A stretch of 64,000 nt of DNA from assembly GCA_037157565.1 (NCBI GenBank), contig JAZHRO010000013.1:115334001-115398000 (forward strand), given 5' to 3'. The stretch is from Thalassia testudinum (Eukaryota > Streptophyta > Magnoliopsida > Alismatales > Hydrocharitaceae). The notes under the pieces were generated by a model. That model worked only from the letters and a program-made list of their open reading frames with translations. It was not told the DNA's origin and made no database searches. Positions 11,453 to 23,500 of the stretch are shown one piece after another (the first letter of the stretch is position 1; every line of letters starts with the position of its first letter). The translations under genes and the position numbers were made by a program.

Positions 11453-12830
11453 CGCCCCAATGTCTATCTTTTGCTAGTCACTAGCAAAACTACATGTTAT
11501 TTATAAGAGAATTAGAATTAGATTTCTTAGGCAATAGTTGTGTTTCAACACTTAGGGAAATTTTTACTAAGAACCTGAACTACAAAGACATGATAACACC
11601 GAGGTTTCTGCCAAAATGTAGACCGCTTAAAGCCCTCGCTTTATTCAAAACAAAAAGGATCTTTTTCTTTTTTTTCTAATTTTTTTTATTTTTTAGTTTA
11701 GGGTTTCGGAGCAGCTTTCTACGACACTCAACCCACCCAAGACTTGATGAGAATTCTAAATTCTAAGCATCTTTTCGTGAATGTGATAGTCACTAATCGA
11801 CGATTAGAACATACTTCCGGTTTCTATGCTCCTAGGTGACCTTAAAAAGGAATTAAGCCTAAAGTTGTATTTATTCGACCGGTAGCTTTCTCCTTACTTT
11901 TATTTTTATATGATCAACACAAGGGCGAACACAGTATATATCTCTTCAATTTATTTTACTTCTCCGCTTCTTCCTAAGTGTTTAGGAATTATACGTGCAT
12001 TTCTTAAGCTGGAATCTAGACAACCTACCAATGGGTTGTTACCCACGATAACTTGCAAGCTATACTAGTGCGGTGAAGTGTGTTTATTTCTTTTTTATTT
12101 TTGTCTTTTATTTTTATTTCTTTTTTTCAATATTTTTTTCTTTTCTTCTAAGTAGGTGGCTTCCCAGATCTAAAAATTTACCTAAAGGCAGCAGGAAAAG
12201 AATAGTCGTGTGGCTGGACTATTACCCACGATAACTTGCCTGCCATACCACCTTAGAAGGTTAATTAGCTACCCAATTCTCGATAAAACTATCGAAAAGT
12301 GAGTCAGTGCAAATAGTGTGTAGATCTTAAACTTAAAATCCCCTCAAATCAAAGGACGAGTTGATAAGTCGTATACTTATCACCCCAACTTATTTAACCA
12401 ATTTGAAATGAATTTAGAATGGCGAGGAGTTGAGAAACAAGTCTACATTTTAGTGGACACCTAAGCTTATTAAATCTGAAGACCTGAAGGGTCTAAGTAT
12501 TCAGATCATACAGTATTATCCTCTAAGTTTGAAAATTTTCTAAAGCCAAGTTCTCTTTCCTAATTCATCATTTTTTTCATGTTTTTTTTCAAAATAAAAA
12601 GACAGAGCAAATGAAATGATTCAGAAATGAATATCCAACCCCATGCATATCTAATGCAATGTCCTCATTATATTAAAAAGGCATGAAACATAGTGGAGTA
12701 GAATAGAAAGCAAATGAATTGCGTGAATAACAGGTTTGCTTCGAGATGAAAAGAAACTATATACGTGTTGAATTTAGTGCCTTCAGCTAGGCACACTATA
12801 CAAAGAAGAAATAAAGGATTCACAGGTGCA
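11453..12830 (-). other. D 3' non-coding region with PPT and hairpin
   Basis: The PPT (11453-11463) abuts the left LTR. Next to it is a perfect 10-bp inverted repeat, TTTTGCTAGT (11469-11478) and ACTAGCAAAA (11480-11489). Further in are a conserved palindrome GATAAGTCGTATACTTATC (12363-12381), two copies of a motif around GTTACCCACGATAACTTGC (near 12048 and 12219), and a second PPT-like site (12634-12669). All have counterparts in element A. No coding is seen. Confidence 0.6.
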
Positions 12831-12839
12831 GGTCAGAAT

Positions 12840-14515
12840 CAGGATAAAAAGATTCACCTCAGAACTTGCTAGCGGATGTTCACAAATGTGGACCAGATTG
12901 TGGTGCAGAGCCATACCCCATAGTCGAGTACATTTAAGGTTCTGGATAAAAATTATCCAAAACCTAAGATCAGCATGCGAGCGGGATCAGGCCTGCGATT
13001 TGTAAGGATGCAACCCAAGAGTAAAAAGTCAGGTTGCAGAGAAATCAATCTCAAAAGGATAATAAATGAATGTGCGCTTGGGTTGAACATCCTCTGAATT
13101 AAAGATGTGATAAGGGTCTTGGTAGAAGGTTAGTAGTTTCAGATAAATCAAAACCCTTAGACTTACTCTTCTGCTTTCTTCGGAATTTACTTCCCATATC
13201 ATCATTTCTCAATTCCTATCCTCCACAATTAGGATTGCAGATTCCAGGACCTCTTGCATGATAATCACCCCATTTAAAATTTCCAAGTCCACGATTAATG
13301 GCTGAATCAAAATTGACTTGGGTCTAGTGATCTCAAAATCAAAATCATCATTATGCTCGAAGGGGTGTGATTGAGGAATGAGCCTTTAGATTGAATCGTT
13401 AATAACAGGATCTAAATCCACCATGCGAGCCCCAACAGAATCAAGTTAATTTTAGAATCATCAAATGATTCATCGAATTCCTCAGGCCAAGTTATCTCAC
13501 TGAAATCGTGTTCTGTAAACTCATGTGAGACTTCGCATAATGATTCTTCACCTTCAAAATCAAACAATTCTAAATCCACATAAATGTATGTCTCAAAATC
13601 ATCAATAACTTTTTGTTCCATCGAGACATGTTTCCTCGTACCTCGGCTCAGGGATCTCAAGTGAAGAAATCAGTTCATCCTTATTTGATTACTCTAGAAC
13701 AACCTGGTCAACCCTGATCTCGTAAAACGTGTCCCCTACAGGTGCCTGAGTGGATTCTGACATCGACTCTCCTGTCAAGGGTTCATCCTGAGAATCCTCC
13801 CAAGATTGGACTAGAGCAATTACAAATCTCACCCTCAATTTCGATAACTTCCCAAGTAAAAACTCACCCGGGTCCTTATCCTTAACATCCTAAAGCCAAT
13901 CCAACAAATACTTGTTAAGATCGTCAATCATTTCAATTAGAGGCTTCAATTTTCAACGCAAGGTGTTGGTTGAGCTTCTAAAGGTTGTATGGTATTCCTT
14001 AAGTTAGTTAACACCTTATCTTGGACCTAGTTAACCTAAATCAAATGATTTGATTCAAGGTTGGGCGGGTTTGGGTTCAATGCAGGAGAGTTAACGACAA
14101 ATTGAGGTTCTTGATACCCTCCCTGATAATAGGTCATTTCAGGTTGTCCATAAGGAGGTGATGACCTATATGCAGTGTAATATGGGGAAAAGTAAGGATC
14201 AGCATATCCTTCTTGATTGTAGATTATATTAGGTTGTCCAAATAAGGGCGATGATCTATAATCGATGTAGTTCGGAGAATGATAAGAATCAAGATCATGG
14301 TGTCCAGGGTCAGACCCTAAACACGGAGGTCCAAAATGATATCCTCAATCCGAGTTATCCCAACTAGTAGATGGTTGATTACAACACGAGTCGAGATAAT
14401 AATCATCATATTGGGGATAAGATGTATCAGGAGGGTAAGCGGGAATGTGTGTAGAATGTGAAAGAATTTATGACAGACGAGAGGAAGAAAGGGGCCATGC
14501 AATACAAATAATTAA
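12840..14515 (-). pseudogene. Acidic and Tyr/Pro-rich protein of element D, broken
   Basis: A degenerate minus-strand coding region stands where gag-pol would be. Its upstream part (about 14450-14060) reads as a low-complexity Tyr/Pro/Ser-rich stretch with two tandem copies of a YRSSP-x-x-GQP-x-x-x-Y unit. The later part is acidic, for example DFSEITWPEEFDESFDDS (near 13450-13500) and EGEESLCEVSHEFTEHD. Stops and shifts interrupt it. The composition resembles the E1 cargo, but direct residue similarity is not obvious. It matches no family known to me. Confidence 0.45.
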
Positions 14516-15884
14516 ACATATCCTTAAGTGGACTAGCCTAAAGACCTACAGACTCCTAGAACCCGTCTTAAGATGAAGAAACAATTTGATCTACTTCTTT
14601 CCGGTCAATCCAACCAGTTAGAGGGAGAGGCTAGGGAGAAGGTTCTTCCTTTGACTTGCACCTCCGGTTCCTAATATGCCCCCCAACCGCGATTGTTTGA
14701 TTATGCTCCCCTAGTTAGACATCAGATTGAACAGTAGCAAACAACAACCAAGCATTTTCCCACATTAAGTGAGGTCGGCTATATGGATTTTTTGCCTCCA
14801 CACAGATCGATTTTCAGCCATTTCAGGACTTAAATTAAAGTAATTGAGGTCATACTTAATAGTTTCCTTCCAACACTTGTTTGGTCTTCCTCACCCCCTC
14901 TCAGTGGGTTCAGCCTTCAACTTCTCGCATCTCCTAACTGGAGCATTTAGTGGCCTTCTTTGTAACTGTCCAAACCATCAGATTGAACAGTAGAAACAGA
15001 CTAATTGAAAATAATCTCGATCTAGGTTCCAAAGAGCAAATCCAATCCTTAAGGCTAACATCTACTCTATTTTAATTAGGGTTAAATTTGAATGTGCTTT
15101 GGAATGTGATAGGCCATTTATCTGAGTTGTGTCCTTAATGATTGATTGATATGTATGTGCGTGCATAACTAGTGATTTTCAAGCAATATTATTTTTAGAT
15201 GTGGTGAATTTTAAGGTTTAAATATTGCTTAGTAGCTTTTAGAATTCAACTTTAGGTGTATTCAATCAAGTTCAGTTGGCATACCAGGTTTTGAAAGCAC
15301 AGGTGAAGATGTTTTCCTTTGAAATCAAACTAAAAATGTGGAGTGCCTGATTTAATCCTAAAAGTTGAACTTATTTGGCAGCTACTTGATGAGTTATTTT
15401 TAATTGAAGTGGTGCAGCCTAAACAACTCAAACAATTGACCTGATGTACCACTTAATTAGGCACACAAGTGATTACATAATCTGATTTTTACTCAATTAT
15501 GTGTTGATGAGTGTACCGATCCTAAAGATCATATTACTGTTGAGTATGAAGAATCAAAAGAGGTTGTGTACCTCTATAAGAGATTTTTTTTTAAGTTTTT
15601 CTTTTATATGCGAAGGGTTAGGTGGTGGAGGTAACAACCAAACAATCAAAACTAACCTTAGGGTTTATGAAAACTCCTAGGTTAATTAAGGTTTGTGTTA
15701 TTAAGTGATGGATTGAAATCTAGTTGGTGGAGATGTGGGGTATACTTATAAACTCTTCAACAGCACTTTACTCCAATCTACCACTTTTGCTCATCTAGTG
15801 AGAGTACCTGCAATCATAATAAGAAAGGAGAGAAATGAGGTAAATGATAAGTCGAAAAACACGAAAAATCAAAGAGCATCGCTT
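14516..15884 (-). other. D leader region
   Basis: The 5' leader in the sense direction. It aligns with the leader of C (31600-32440) over most of its length, for example GATGAGTTATTTTTAATTGA versus GATGAGTTGTTTTTAAATGA, and shares with A a block around CCTCCGGTTCC (14660 here, about 48370 in A). It is interrupted at 14738-14975 by a SINE-like insert. Confidence 0.6.
14738..14975 (-). mobile_element. SINE-like retroposon (Au-type 3' end)
   Basis: A 238-bp insert is bracketed by an exact 18-bp direct repeat, CATCAGATTGAACAGTAG (14720-14737 and 14976-14993), a TPRT-type target-site duplication. On the minus strand it ends with ATAGCCGACCTCACTTAATG, then GCTTGGTTGTTGTTTG; the TTG-repeat tail and the GTAGCCGAC block are what I recall of Au-family SINEs. 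No convincing tRNA-derived head is seen at its 5' end, so it may be 5' truncated. Confidence 0.55.
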
Positions 15885-15901
15885 CCCCGGCAACGGTGCT
15901 A
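15885..15901 (-). promoter_or_regulatory. tRNA-Asp primer-binding site of D
   Basis: CCCCGGCAACGGTGCTA matches the tRNA-Asp 3' end with two mismatches and lies 3 nt inside the right LTR. Confidence 0.8.
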
Positions 15902-15904
15902 AAA

Positions 15905-17670
15905 TGTTGCTGAAAATCATCGCAAACGAAGTTGAGTTTTGACAACCCGTCGTTATAGTGCGATTTGCGAGAAAAATCGTCAACAGATAATTTTACTGAA
16001 ACTCAAAAGGAATTCTAGGTAGAATACAGGGAAGCTGACCTTTTATTAAAAATTACATTTGATTTGTTTGTCACAAAGCAGATTAACTGGTCAAATTAAA
16101 TCAAAACTATCTTCATAAAAAATAATTAATAGAAGAGAGAGAATAATACAAATAATGATAAAATAGAAATAGAATAAACATGGATTCCATAACCACAGAG
16201 TAATGTTCATTACAACTAATCACTACACTAGAAAGCTAGAAATATTACAGCTAGAAAGCGGTAAATCTACTCTAGAAAGCGGTAAAGAGAAGGTGAGAAA
16301 TTATCCTCCTCGACAGCTGCTTAGAGGACGATCCACGTTGATGGAGCACCCGGAAGAATGTGGTAAGATGCACGACGAAAGAGAACGACGGATGACGAAG
16401 AATAGGATAAGGTGACGTCGCAGCAGGATCTGCTTCCCAAACAACGGTGAGAAGACAACCGCAAAATGCTCCACGAACAAGATGAGAAGGTAGAAAAATT
16501 GTATTTTTAATTCTAGAAGAGCATCTCGGGTTTGGAACAAGCTCTTAGAGCTTTGGAGTGGGTGAGAGAAGAGAGGAAGAGATAAAGAATTCGAGTGGTA
16601 GGAGTCTCCTTTTATAATTATAGGGATTGAGGGCAATTAGGTCATTTCATGCTTTAAAACATTAATTCAGGATCTTTAGTGACGGATTTAAGTATCACTA
16701 AAGACCCCAAACGTGGGCTTAGTACGCTCCCACACAGCGCCTCATCTCCCTGCGCGCTCAATGTATAAGCTAAGATCTCGCAATCTCAACAGTCCAATCA
16801 CGAGATCGGATGTCTTAAACACAATCTCGCTTGCACCCTCATCGCGCGTTAAGAGGCAATGCAACCTCTTTCATCTCTATTGGATAAAAGATCAACGGCC
16901 CAGAATCACGCTCGCTCGCCTTCACAATCGCGCCTCCTGCGTGTCTGATCTCGCGTGAAATCAGGCGTCATCCTGTGAGTTTGGCCGATCAATCCATCTG
17001 AGCCGTTGGCGCTTGATCGAGCGGCTAGATTTCACACTCGCGCGCGAGGGCGCAGCGCTGCGAATCAAATGTACACTCTGCTCACGCGGCGCCTTAACTG
17101 CTGCGCTACACTGCGTTTGAGGTGCGCGGAAGCTTTTGTGCACAGCTGATCTTGACCATTGGATCTTCATCCAGTGATCGAGATCAAGCATTCATGCTCG
17201 CTTGGAAAGGTGAAGCAGGAGGCCTTGGCATGTGTTAGGCGGCTAAGATGGCACCACGGATGTCAGATTGGACCAATTTTTGCGTCGCTGGGCTGAAATT
17301 GTTGATCCAAATCCATTCGTGCAGTCGGATTTGTCATCTAAGATATTGATTTGCGCCACCTGGCCACTTGACCTCTGATCTTTTTTGAATTGCATCAGAT
17401 GCTACGGAGGTCCGATCAGAGTAATCTTGGAGTCGTTGAACTCCAATCGTCGCCCTAATCAAATCCATACGGTTGGATCTTCAATCTACGACCTTGATTA
17501 AATATTACCTTGTTACCTGACCATAAAAGGGAGAAATTAACCAAAAATTTTCACAACCTAATCTAAATGCATGATGATGCATGTTATGCGATATTTATAA
17601 TATATAATGCAACTTTACTCCAAAGAATATGCAAAAATAGATATTATGTGATATAAACATGTTTATATCA
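15905..17670 (-). repeat. D 5' LTR (right)
   Basis: Begins TGTTGCTGAAAATC and ends TTATATCA. TATA box near 16609-16617 (minus strand), tRNA-like module at 17041-17110 with perfect GCGC/GCGC D-stem arms, and the same U3 palindromes as the left copy. Confidence 0.85.
17041..17110 (-). promoter_or_regulatory. tRNA-like module, right LTR of D
   Basis: Sense-strand TAGCGCAGCAGTTAAGGCGC (A box and D-arm) is followed about 30 nt later by TTTGATTCG (T-loop). Both boxes have stayed recognisable although the LTRs have diverged by about 15 percent. Confidence 0.5.
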
Positions 17671-17675
17671 TTTTT

Positions 17676-18036
17676 CTATGTGTTGAAGATTTAGATGGAT
17701 TTTATCTTGACCAGAACTTTTATTATTTAAGCAAGTATGAAATTAAGCTTTTGGGAGCTGTATCAGTTCTCGAAATATGTGAAACCATGTTTCTATTTAT
17801 GTGGACCCTTTTATTAGACTTTAATACTTATTAGACCTTAGATCAATCCCTGAGAAATCTCATGAATTATTCTGCATTCATGATATGTTGTTAAAACTGT
17901 GGAATTAACCCTGATTTAATGCACTTTTCTTAAAATGAATGTTCAGTGAGTTATGGCTCTCAGAAGATTATATAGGAGCATTTGTCACTTCATTCTGATT
18001 AATTAAAGCTAGTTATGACTCATGATGATGTTATCA
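17676..18036 (-). repeat. E1 5' LTR, second segment
   Basis: Continues the LTR interrupted after 9644. It aligns with E2 at 31160-31507 and ends in TTATCA. No target-site duplication can be tested because the other end of E1 is outside the window. Confidence 0.7.
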
Positions 18037-18067
18037 TTACTTATGAAAGTATTTTTAGTTTAATTTA

Positions 18068-18120
18068 GTAGAATGTGGGTCTCTAAAATCCAATGCCATA
18101 GGTTCAAATCCTAGAGTGAT
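18068..18120 (+). pseudogene. tRNA-like 3' half (trnR-UCU-like)
   Basis: GGTCTCTAAAATCC followed by ATAGGTTCAAATCCTAG resembles the anticodon and T arms of plastid-type tRNA-Arg(UCU), with one base missing in the anticodon loop. No 5' half or acceptor pairing is seen. It could be a degraded organellar insert or chance. Confidence 0.3.
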
Positions 18121-18444
18121 CTACTTTTGTATGACCCAACACTATCTAGTTCAAAGAAGCAATAGGATAAGGTCAGTGGCATAAGAGTTTAGAATCCATA
18201 TAGGCTAGGAATGGAGTACGAGGGATAAGGGCTGATGCATTTAGCATAATGTTGGAATAGTTACTATCTTTCGATACTAAAATTGAAAATCCTCCAGTAT
18301 TAGAAACTCCACTTGATTCATCCTAATTGAAGATTCTACAATAAGAAATCAAGTTCTATGCAAGTGTCAATTAAAAAATTTATGTCATGGGCTCTTGATA
18401 AATCTAATGTCTAGCTAATCAGTAATTACAAGCTCAAATCATAC

Positions 18445-18537
18445 ATCTAAAGATGACACCAGGGGCATCTTTAAACTGAATTTGGATTTCTGCTTTTCTC
18501 AAGTTTAATGCTTTACCAACCTTGGGTATGAAAGGAT
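18445..18537 (-). pseudogene. G6PDH exon fragment (GKAL...[10 protein letters not shown])
   Basis: The minus strand reads [18 protein letters not shown] then [11 protein letters not shown], clearly the plant cytosolic glucose-6-phosphate dehydrogenase segment around GKALNSRKAEIRVQFKD. It is bounded by a CAG acceptor (538-540 side) and a GT donor (18443-18444). G6PDH makes 6-phosphogluconolactone and NADPH in the oxidative pentose phosphate pathway. This exon follows directly after the one at 34268-34400 once element C is removed. The locus is non-functional because the neighbouring exon is frameshifted. Confidence 0.8.
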
Positions 18538-18647
18538 CTGAATAGATAAAATTTATAAATAAATGATGAAATGTAGTTTATAAGAGAGATTTTTTCTTCA
18601 AAACAAATGAACAAAATCATTATAACATGAGAACCATGAGAACCCAT

Positions 18648-20321
18648 TGTTGAATTGAAAATCGTCCCAAAAGAAGATTGAATTTGAAAAATCCATCATT
18701 ATAGCACAATTTGTGAGAAAACCTGTCAACAAATAAATTTACCAAAACTCAAAAGGAATTTCAGGTCAAACACAGGGAGGCTACGTTGATTCGCAATCTG
18801 TAATTATATATATATATTTTGTAATTTTAATTTTAAGATAAGATAATCACAATAAATCTACTTTACTTGCGATATTAAAACTAGAAGAGAAAGAGAGAGA
18901 AAACAGAACACTTTTTATAACAGAGTTAGTGTTTTTACAATTAGAAAGCTGGAAATATTACAACTAGAAAGCGATAAATCTAATCTAGAAAGTAATAAAG
19001 AGAAGGGAGGTAAGAAATTATCTTTCTCGATGACTGCTTGGAGGACGAGCGGGAATGAACGACGCCTGGAAGACGTAGAGCGGAGATGGAAGACAAAGAA
19101 AGAAGCGAGAACCAGGGGTGAGACAGGACGTTGTCGCGGGATCCACTTCCGGAACAGGAGTAAGAAGTGGACAATTTTGATTTTCTCTGGAGGAGCATCT
19201 CGGGTTTGGGATAAGCTTCTTTAGAACTTTGGAGAGGGAGAGAGGTGAAGGAAGGGATGAAGGATATGTGAGGGTCATGGGGTTATTTATAGGTGAGGTT
19301 TGAAGAGGCAAAAAGGTCATTTCATCTTAAACATTAAATGAGGGGGTCTTTAGTGACAAATTTAAACGTCACTAAAGCCCTAAACGTGGGCGTAGTGCAC
19401 ACCCACCTGCACCTCTTTTGCACGCTCAACGCCTCATCAGAATCAATCTCAGCCGTCTGATTGAGAGATCAGATGGTTTAAAGATGTGTGCGCCCGCTCC
19501 TCTTCAACGCACCTAACGTCCGCACGTTTAATAGCAAGTGGGCTTGGGCGTCGGATCGCGCGTGCGGTCTCGCCCTCATCTGAGCACGCCACGTCTCGCC
19601 CTTGAGCCGCTTGATGAAGATCGTGTGGCTGAATTTAGCTGTGCCACCTCGCCTGCTTGATTGGAAGCAGGGCGCACTTCGAACTGGCACCTTCAGCTCT
19701 GCGGAAGCGCGCGTGACCAACGTGCCAAGGTGCCTCTTAAGGTGCATTTTCAATGAAGGTGAACACGATCAAGGCAGTTGGATCTTAACAAGCACTTGAG
19801 GAGAGAGAGAGACAGGAGGCATTCAAGGGTTGATTTGGGCGATTAGGATGGTGCCACATGGCACCATCCTAGCCGTTCACCTTTATATGCTCATAAGTAG
19901 TGCCATGGATGTCGGATTGGAACGATTTTCGTGCCGTTAGGCTACGATCATCGATTCGAAACCATCCATGTGGTCGGATTTATCATCTGAAATACAAATT
20001 TACACCACCTAACCCCTTGATCTTAGAACTTTCACGGACTGCATCTGATGTTACGGAAGTCTGATCGGGGCGATCTTGGAGTCGTTGAACTCCAATCATC
20101 GCTCTGATCAGATCTGTATGGTTGGATCTTCAATCTGAGGCCCCTATTAAATATCGTCTTGACCCTAGCCACAAAAAAGAGCAAATTATTATACAATTTA
20201 TACAATTTATTCTAAATGCATGATGATGCATATTATGCAATATTTACAATGCATGATACTTCTATAATATTAAGAACATACATAAATAAACATTTTAGGT
20301 TATTCCGATGCATACACATCA
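18648..20321 (-). repeat. C 3' LTR (left)
   Basis: TGTTGAATTG to ACACATCA. Sense TATA box CTATAAATAA at 19283-19292, tRNA-like module at 19671-19735. By-eye identity to the right copy is roughly 80-85 percent. Confidence 0.85.
19671..19735 (-). promoter_or_regulatory. tRNA-like module in C LTR U3
   Basis: The minus strand has TTGGCACGTTGGTCACGCGC (A box and D-arm), an anticodon-arm-like GCT-TCCGCAG-AGC, and CAGTTCGAAG (B box). In the right LTR (33461-33525) the B box is the better CGGTTCGAAG with a perfect GGTGC/GCACC stem around it. Confidence 0.55.
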
Positions 20322-20589
20322 CACCCCCATACCTATCTTTTGCTAGTTCCTAGCAAAAACTATATGCCATTTATAAAAGAATTAGGATTGAATTTCTTAG
20401 TCAACAATTATTCTTAAACACTAGGAAATTTTTACTAAGGACCTGAATTACAAAGACACAACAGTGCCCAGGTGTCTGATAAAATGCAGACCTCCCAAGT
20501 TCTCGCCTTATTCCAAAGTAGAAGCATCTTTTTTTCTTTTTCTTCTTTTCTAATTTTTTTAGATTTTTAAGTTTAGGATTTCGAGGTTG
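20322..20589 (-). other. C PPT, hairpin and 3' non-coding
   Basis: The PPT is CACCCCCATA on the plus strand at 20322. It is followed by a perfect 9-bp inverted repeat, TTTTGCTAG (20338-20346) and CTAGCAAAA (20350-20358). Much shorter than the 1.4-kb 3' regions of A and B, so part has been lost. Confidence 0.65.
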
Positions 20590-23500
20590 CTTTCTACGAC
20601 TACCCAGGTTAAAGTAACCTTATCTGAGACGGGTTCTGGAATAACGTGGTCAACATAAGGTTTCAGACGTTATCTGTTCACCTTAAAAGAATTATCCGTC
20701 TCTGGGTTAGAGATCTCACCGGTCCCGGTTTGGAATATCCGATCGATGATGAATGGGTTGTTCCACTTTGACCTAAGCTTGCCAGGAAAGAGCTTAAGTC
20801 GAGAATCAAAGAGCCAGACCTAGTTCAACTCAAAGCTCTTGCAGGAAATCAATTGGTCATAAAGAGCTTTGGTTCGAGCCTTACAGATCTTGGCATTCTC
20901 ATATGCATCGTTTATAATCTCCTCCAACTCAAATAGTTGGAGCTTCATGGTCTTTCTTGCTAAACTTAAATCAAAGTTGCATTTCTTGGCTGCTCAGAAC
21001 GGCCGATGTTCAATCTCTACGGGGAAATGGCATGCCTTTCCATACACCAGATGAAATAGTGACATGTCGATAGGTGTTTTGTACGTCGTACGGTAGACCC
21101 AAAGAGCATAGTCAAACTTTTGAGTCCAATCTTTTCGATCAGGTTTAACCGTCTTTTGCAAGATGTTCTTGATCTCCCGATTGGAGATCTCGGCCTATCC
21201 GTTTGTCTGAGGGTGGTAAGGTGTAGAGATTCTGTGATTTACCCCGTATTTCGCCAGTAAATTACGAAACTGGGCATTTGTGAGTTCCACCACTACTGAT
21301 TATGGCTCTCGGAATCCTGAACCGACTGAAGATATTCTTCTTGACAATTAATGACCACCTTGTGGTCATTGGTTCGGGTGGGAATAACCTCAATTCACTT
21401 GGACACGTAATCAACAACAACGAGAATGTACTGGTGTCCAAATGAAGGAAGGGTCCCGTGAAATCGATGCCTCAAACGTCAAAGATTTCGATGGAAAGTA
21501 TTGGGTTTAGTGGCATAATATCTCTCTTAGTTATGCTCCCAAGTGCCTAGCATCGGGAACACGACCTCGAGAATTCCTAAGCATCATTGAATAAAGACGG
21601 CCAATAAAATCCAGATTGAAGTATTTTTGCAGCCATGTTTTTCCCGGAGAAATATCCACCACACGTAGCAGCATGGCAGAACTCAAGTATGCTTTGAAAC
21701 TCATTCTTCATAACACATCGGCGAATAATTTGATCAGAGCTTGGTCTATCCCAGTTCAGGGTCATCCCAGAAGTAATATTTGGCCTCAGATTTGAGTCTA
21801 TCCCATTATTATTTGGTCCAATCCTAGGGATTTGACCAATAGCCAAATAATTTACTCTGTAAACCAAGGGGTTCGGACACCTGAAACTGCCAAAATAGAC
21901 TTATCTGGAAAAGTATCAGTAATTGGAATATCCGGACAAGAAGAATCACTTAGAAGTCTTGAAAGATGATTCACCATCACATTCTGTGCCCTAGATTTAT
22001 CCTTGATTTTAAGATCAAATTCTTGAAGCAGAAGAATCCATCAAATGAACCGAGGTTTGGCATCCTTTTTGGCCAAGAGATGTCTCAAGGCCAAGTGGTC
22101 GGTGAAAATTATGATGTAAGACCCTAAAAGATAAGCCATGAATTTTTCTAAAGTAAATACTACAGCTAGCAATTCCTTCTCAGTAACAGTTTAATTCCTC
22201 TAAGCCTTGTCCAGAGTTTTACTAGCGTAGTAGATGATAGAGGACTTTCTATCGATCTTTTGACCCAAAACAGCCCCGATCGCATAATCAGAAGCATCGG
22301 TCATGATCTCAAATGGGACTGTCCAGACCGGTAGTTACAACACTAGAGCACAAGTGACTATCATTTTAAGAAAATCGAATGCCTTGTGGCATGATTCGTT
22401 GAAATCAAATGACGTATCTTTGGCGAGAAGGTTGCTCAAAGGTCGAGCAACCTTGGAGAAATCCTTAATGAATTTCCTATAAAATCCCACATAACCGAGA
22501 AATGAGCGGATTTGTTTAACAGATGTAGGAGGAAGTTTGAAAATAGCATCGACCTTAGCTTTGTCGACCTCAATTCTCCGTTCAGAGATTACATGACCTA
22601 AGACGATACCTTATGTCATGAAATGACTCTTTTCCCAGCTAAGAACCAATCTTGTTTTGATGTATAAAGATCAATTCGAGATTAGCCAGGTAAGATTCAA
22701 ACGAATCTCTGAAATGAAGAAATCGTCCATGAAAACTTCCATAAATTCCCCCACCATGTCAGAAAAAATAGCTAGCATGCACCTTTGAAAAGTCACAGGT
22801 GCATTGCAAAGCCCAAATGGCATTCTACGGAAAGCAAAGGTCTGTAGGAACAAGTGAAAGTCATCTTTTCTTGATCCTCGGGATAGATAGGGACTTGATT
22901 GTATCCCAAGTAGCCGTCCAAGAAACAGAAGTGCTTTTGCCCAGCTAATCTTTCAAGGATCTGATCGATGAAGGGCAAAGGGAAATGATCATTTTTGGTG
23001 GCTGTGTTCTGCTTCCTATAATCAATACAAACTCTCTAGGAGGAAGCTAAACAAGTTGTGATAGATTCTCTTTTCTCGTTAGTCACAACGATAATCCCAT
23101 CTTTCTTAGGAATAATTTGCACAAGACTTACCCACGAATTATCCGAGATCGGATAAATGATTCCTACGTCAAGCCACTTAATGATTTCTTTCTTGACCAC
23201 TTCTCGTATATTAGGGTTCAGTCTCCTCTGCATCTGACGAGAAGGGTAGGATCCATCTTTCATGAAAATTCTATGATTGCAGTAAGATGACTCAATCCCC
23301 CTAAAGTTATGAATGGTCCAACCAATTCTCTTTATGTTCTTTTAAGACCTTGATCAATTTTATCTCATGCTCCTTAGTCAATCTAAAACTAATAATCATA
23401 GGGAGCATCTTCTTAGGTCCTAAAAATTGATATTTCAAACTCTCAGGTAATGGTTTCAATTCGAGCTGGGGCGGGTCTAAGATGGAAGGTAAGGAGAATG

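Larger units (their letters stand above)
9645..17670 (-). mobile_element. Element D, complete non-autonomous LTR retrotransposon
   Basis: An 8026-bp element with two diverged LTRs (9645-11452 and 15905-17670), a tRNA-Asp PBS next to the right LTR and a PPT next to the left LTR, so it is on the minus strand. TTTTT flanks it on both sides (9640-9644, 17671-17675). The flanking sequence joins cleanly: E1 LTR sequence up to 9644 continues at 17676, as shown by comparison with E2 around 31130-31160. The interior (4.45 kb) has no gag-pol; it holds a conserved 3' non-coding region, a decayed acidic and Tyr/Pro-rich reading frame, and a leader of the same type as in C and A. Confidence 0.85.
18037..18647 (-). 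other. Gene-fragment flank left of element C
   Basis: Non-LTR sequence between E1 and C, holding a G6PDH exon (18445-18537) with intron-like DNA on both sides and a tRNA-like segment (18068-18120). The last five bases, CCCAT (18643-18647), are the target site of C. Confidence 0.6.
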
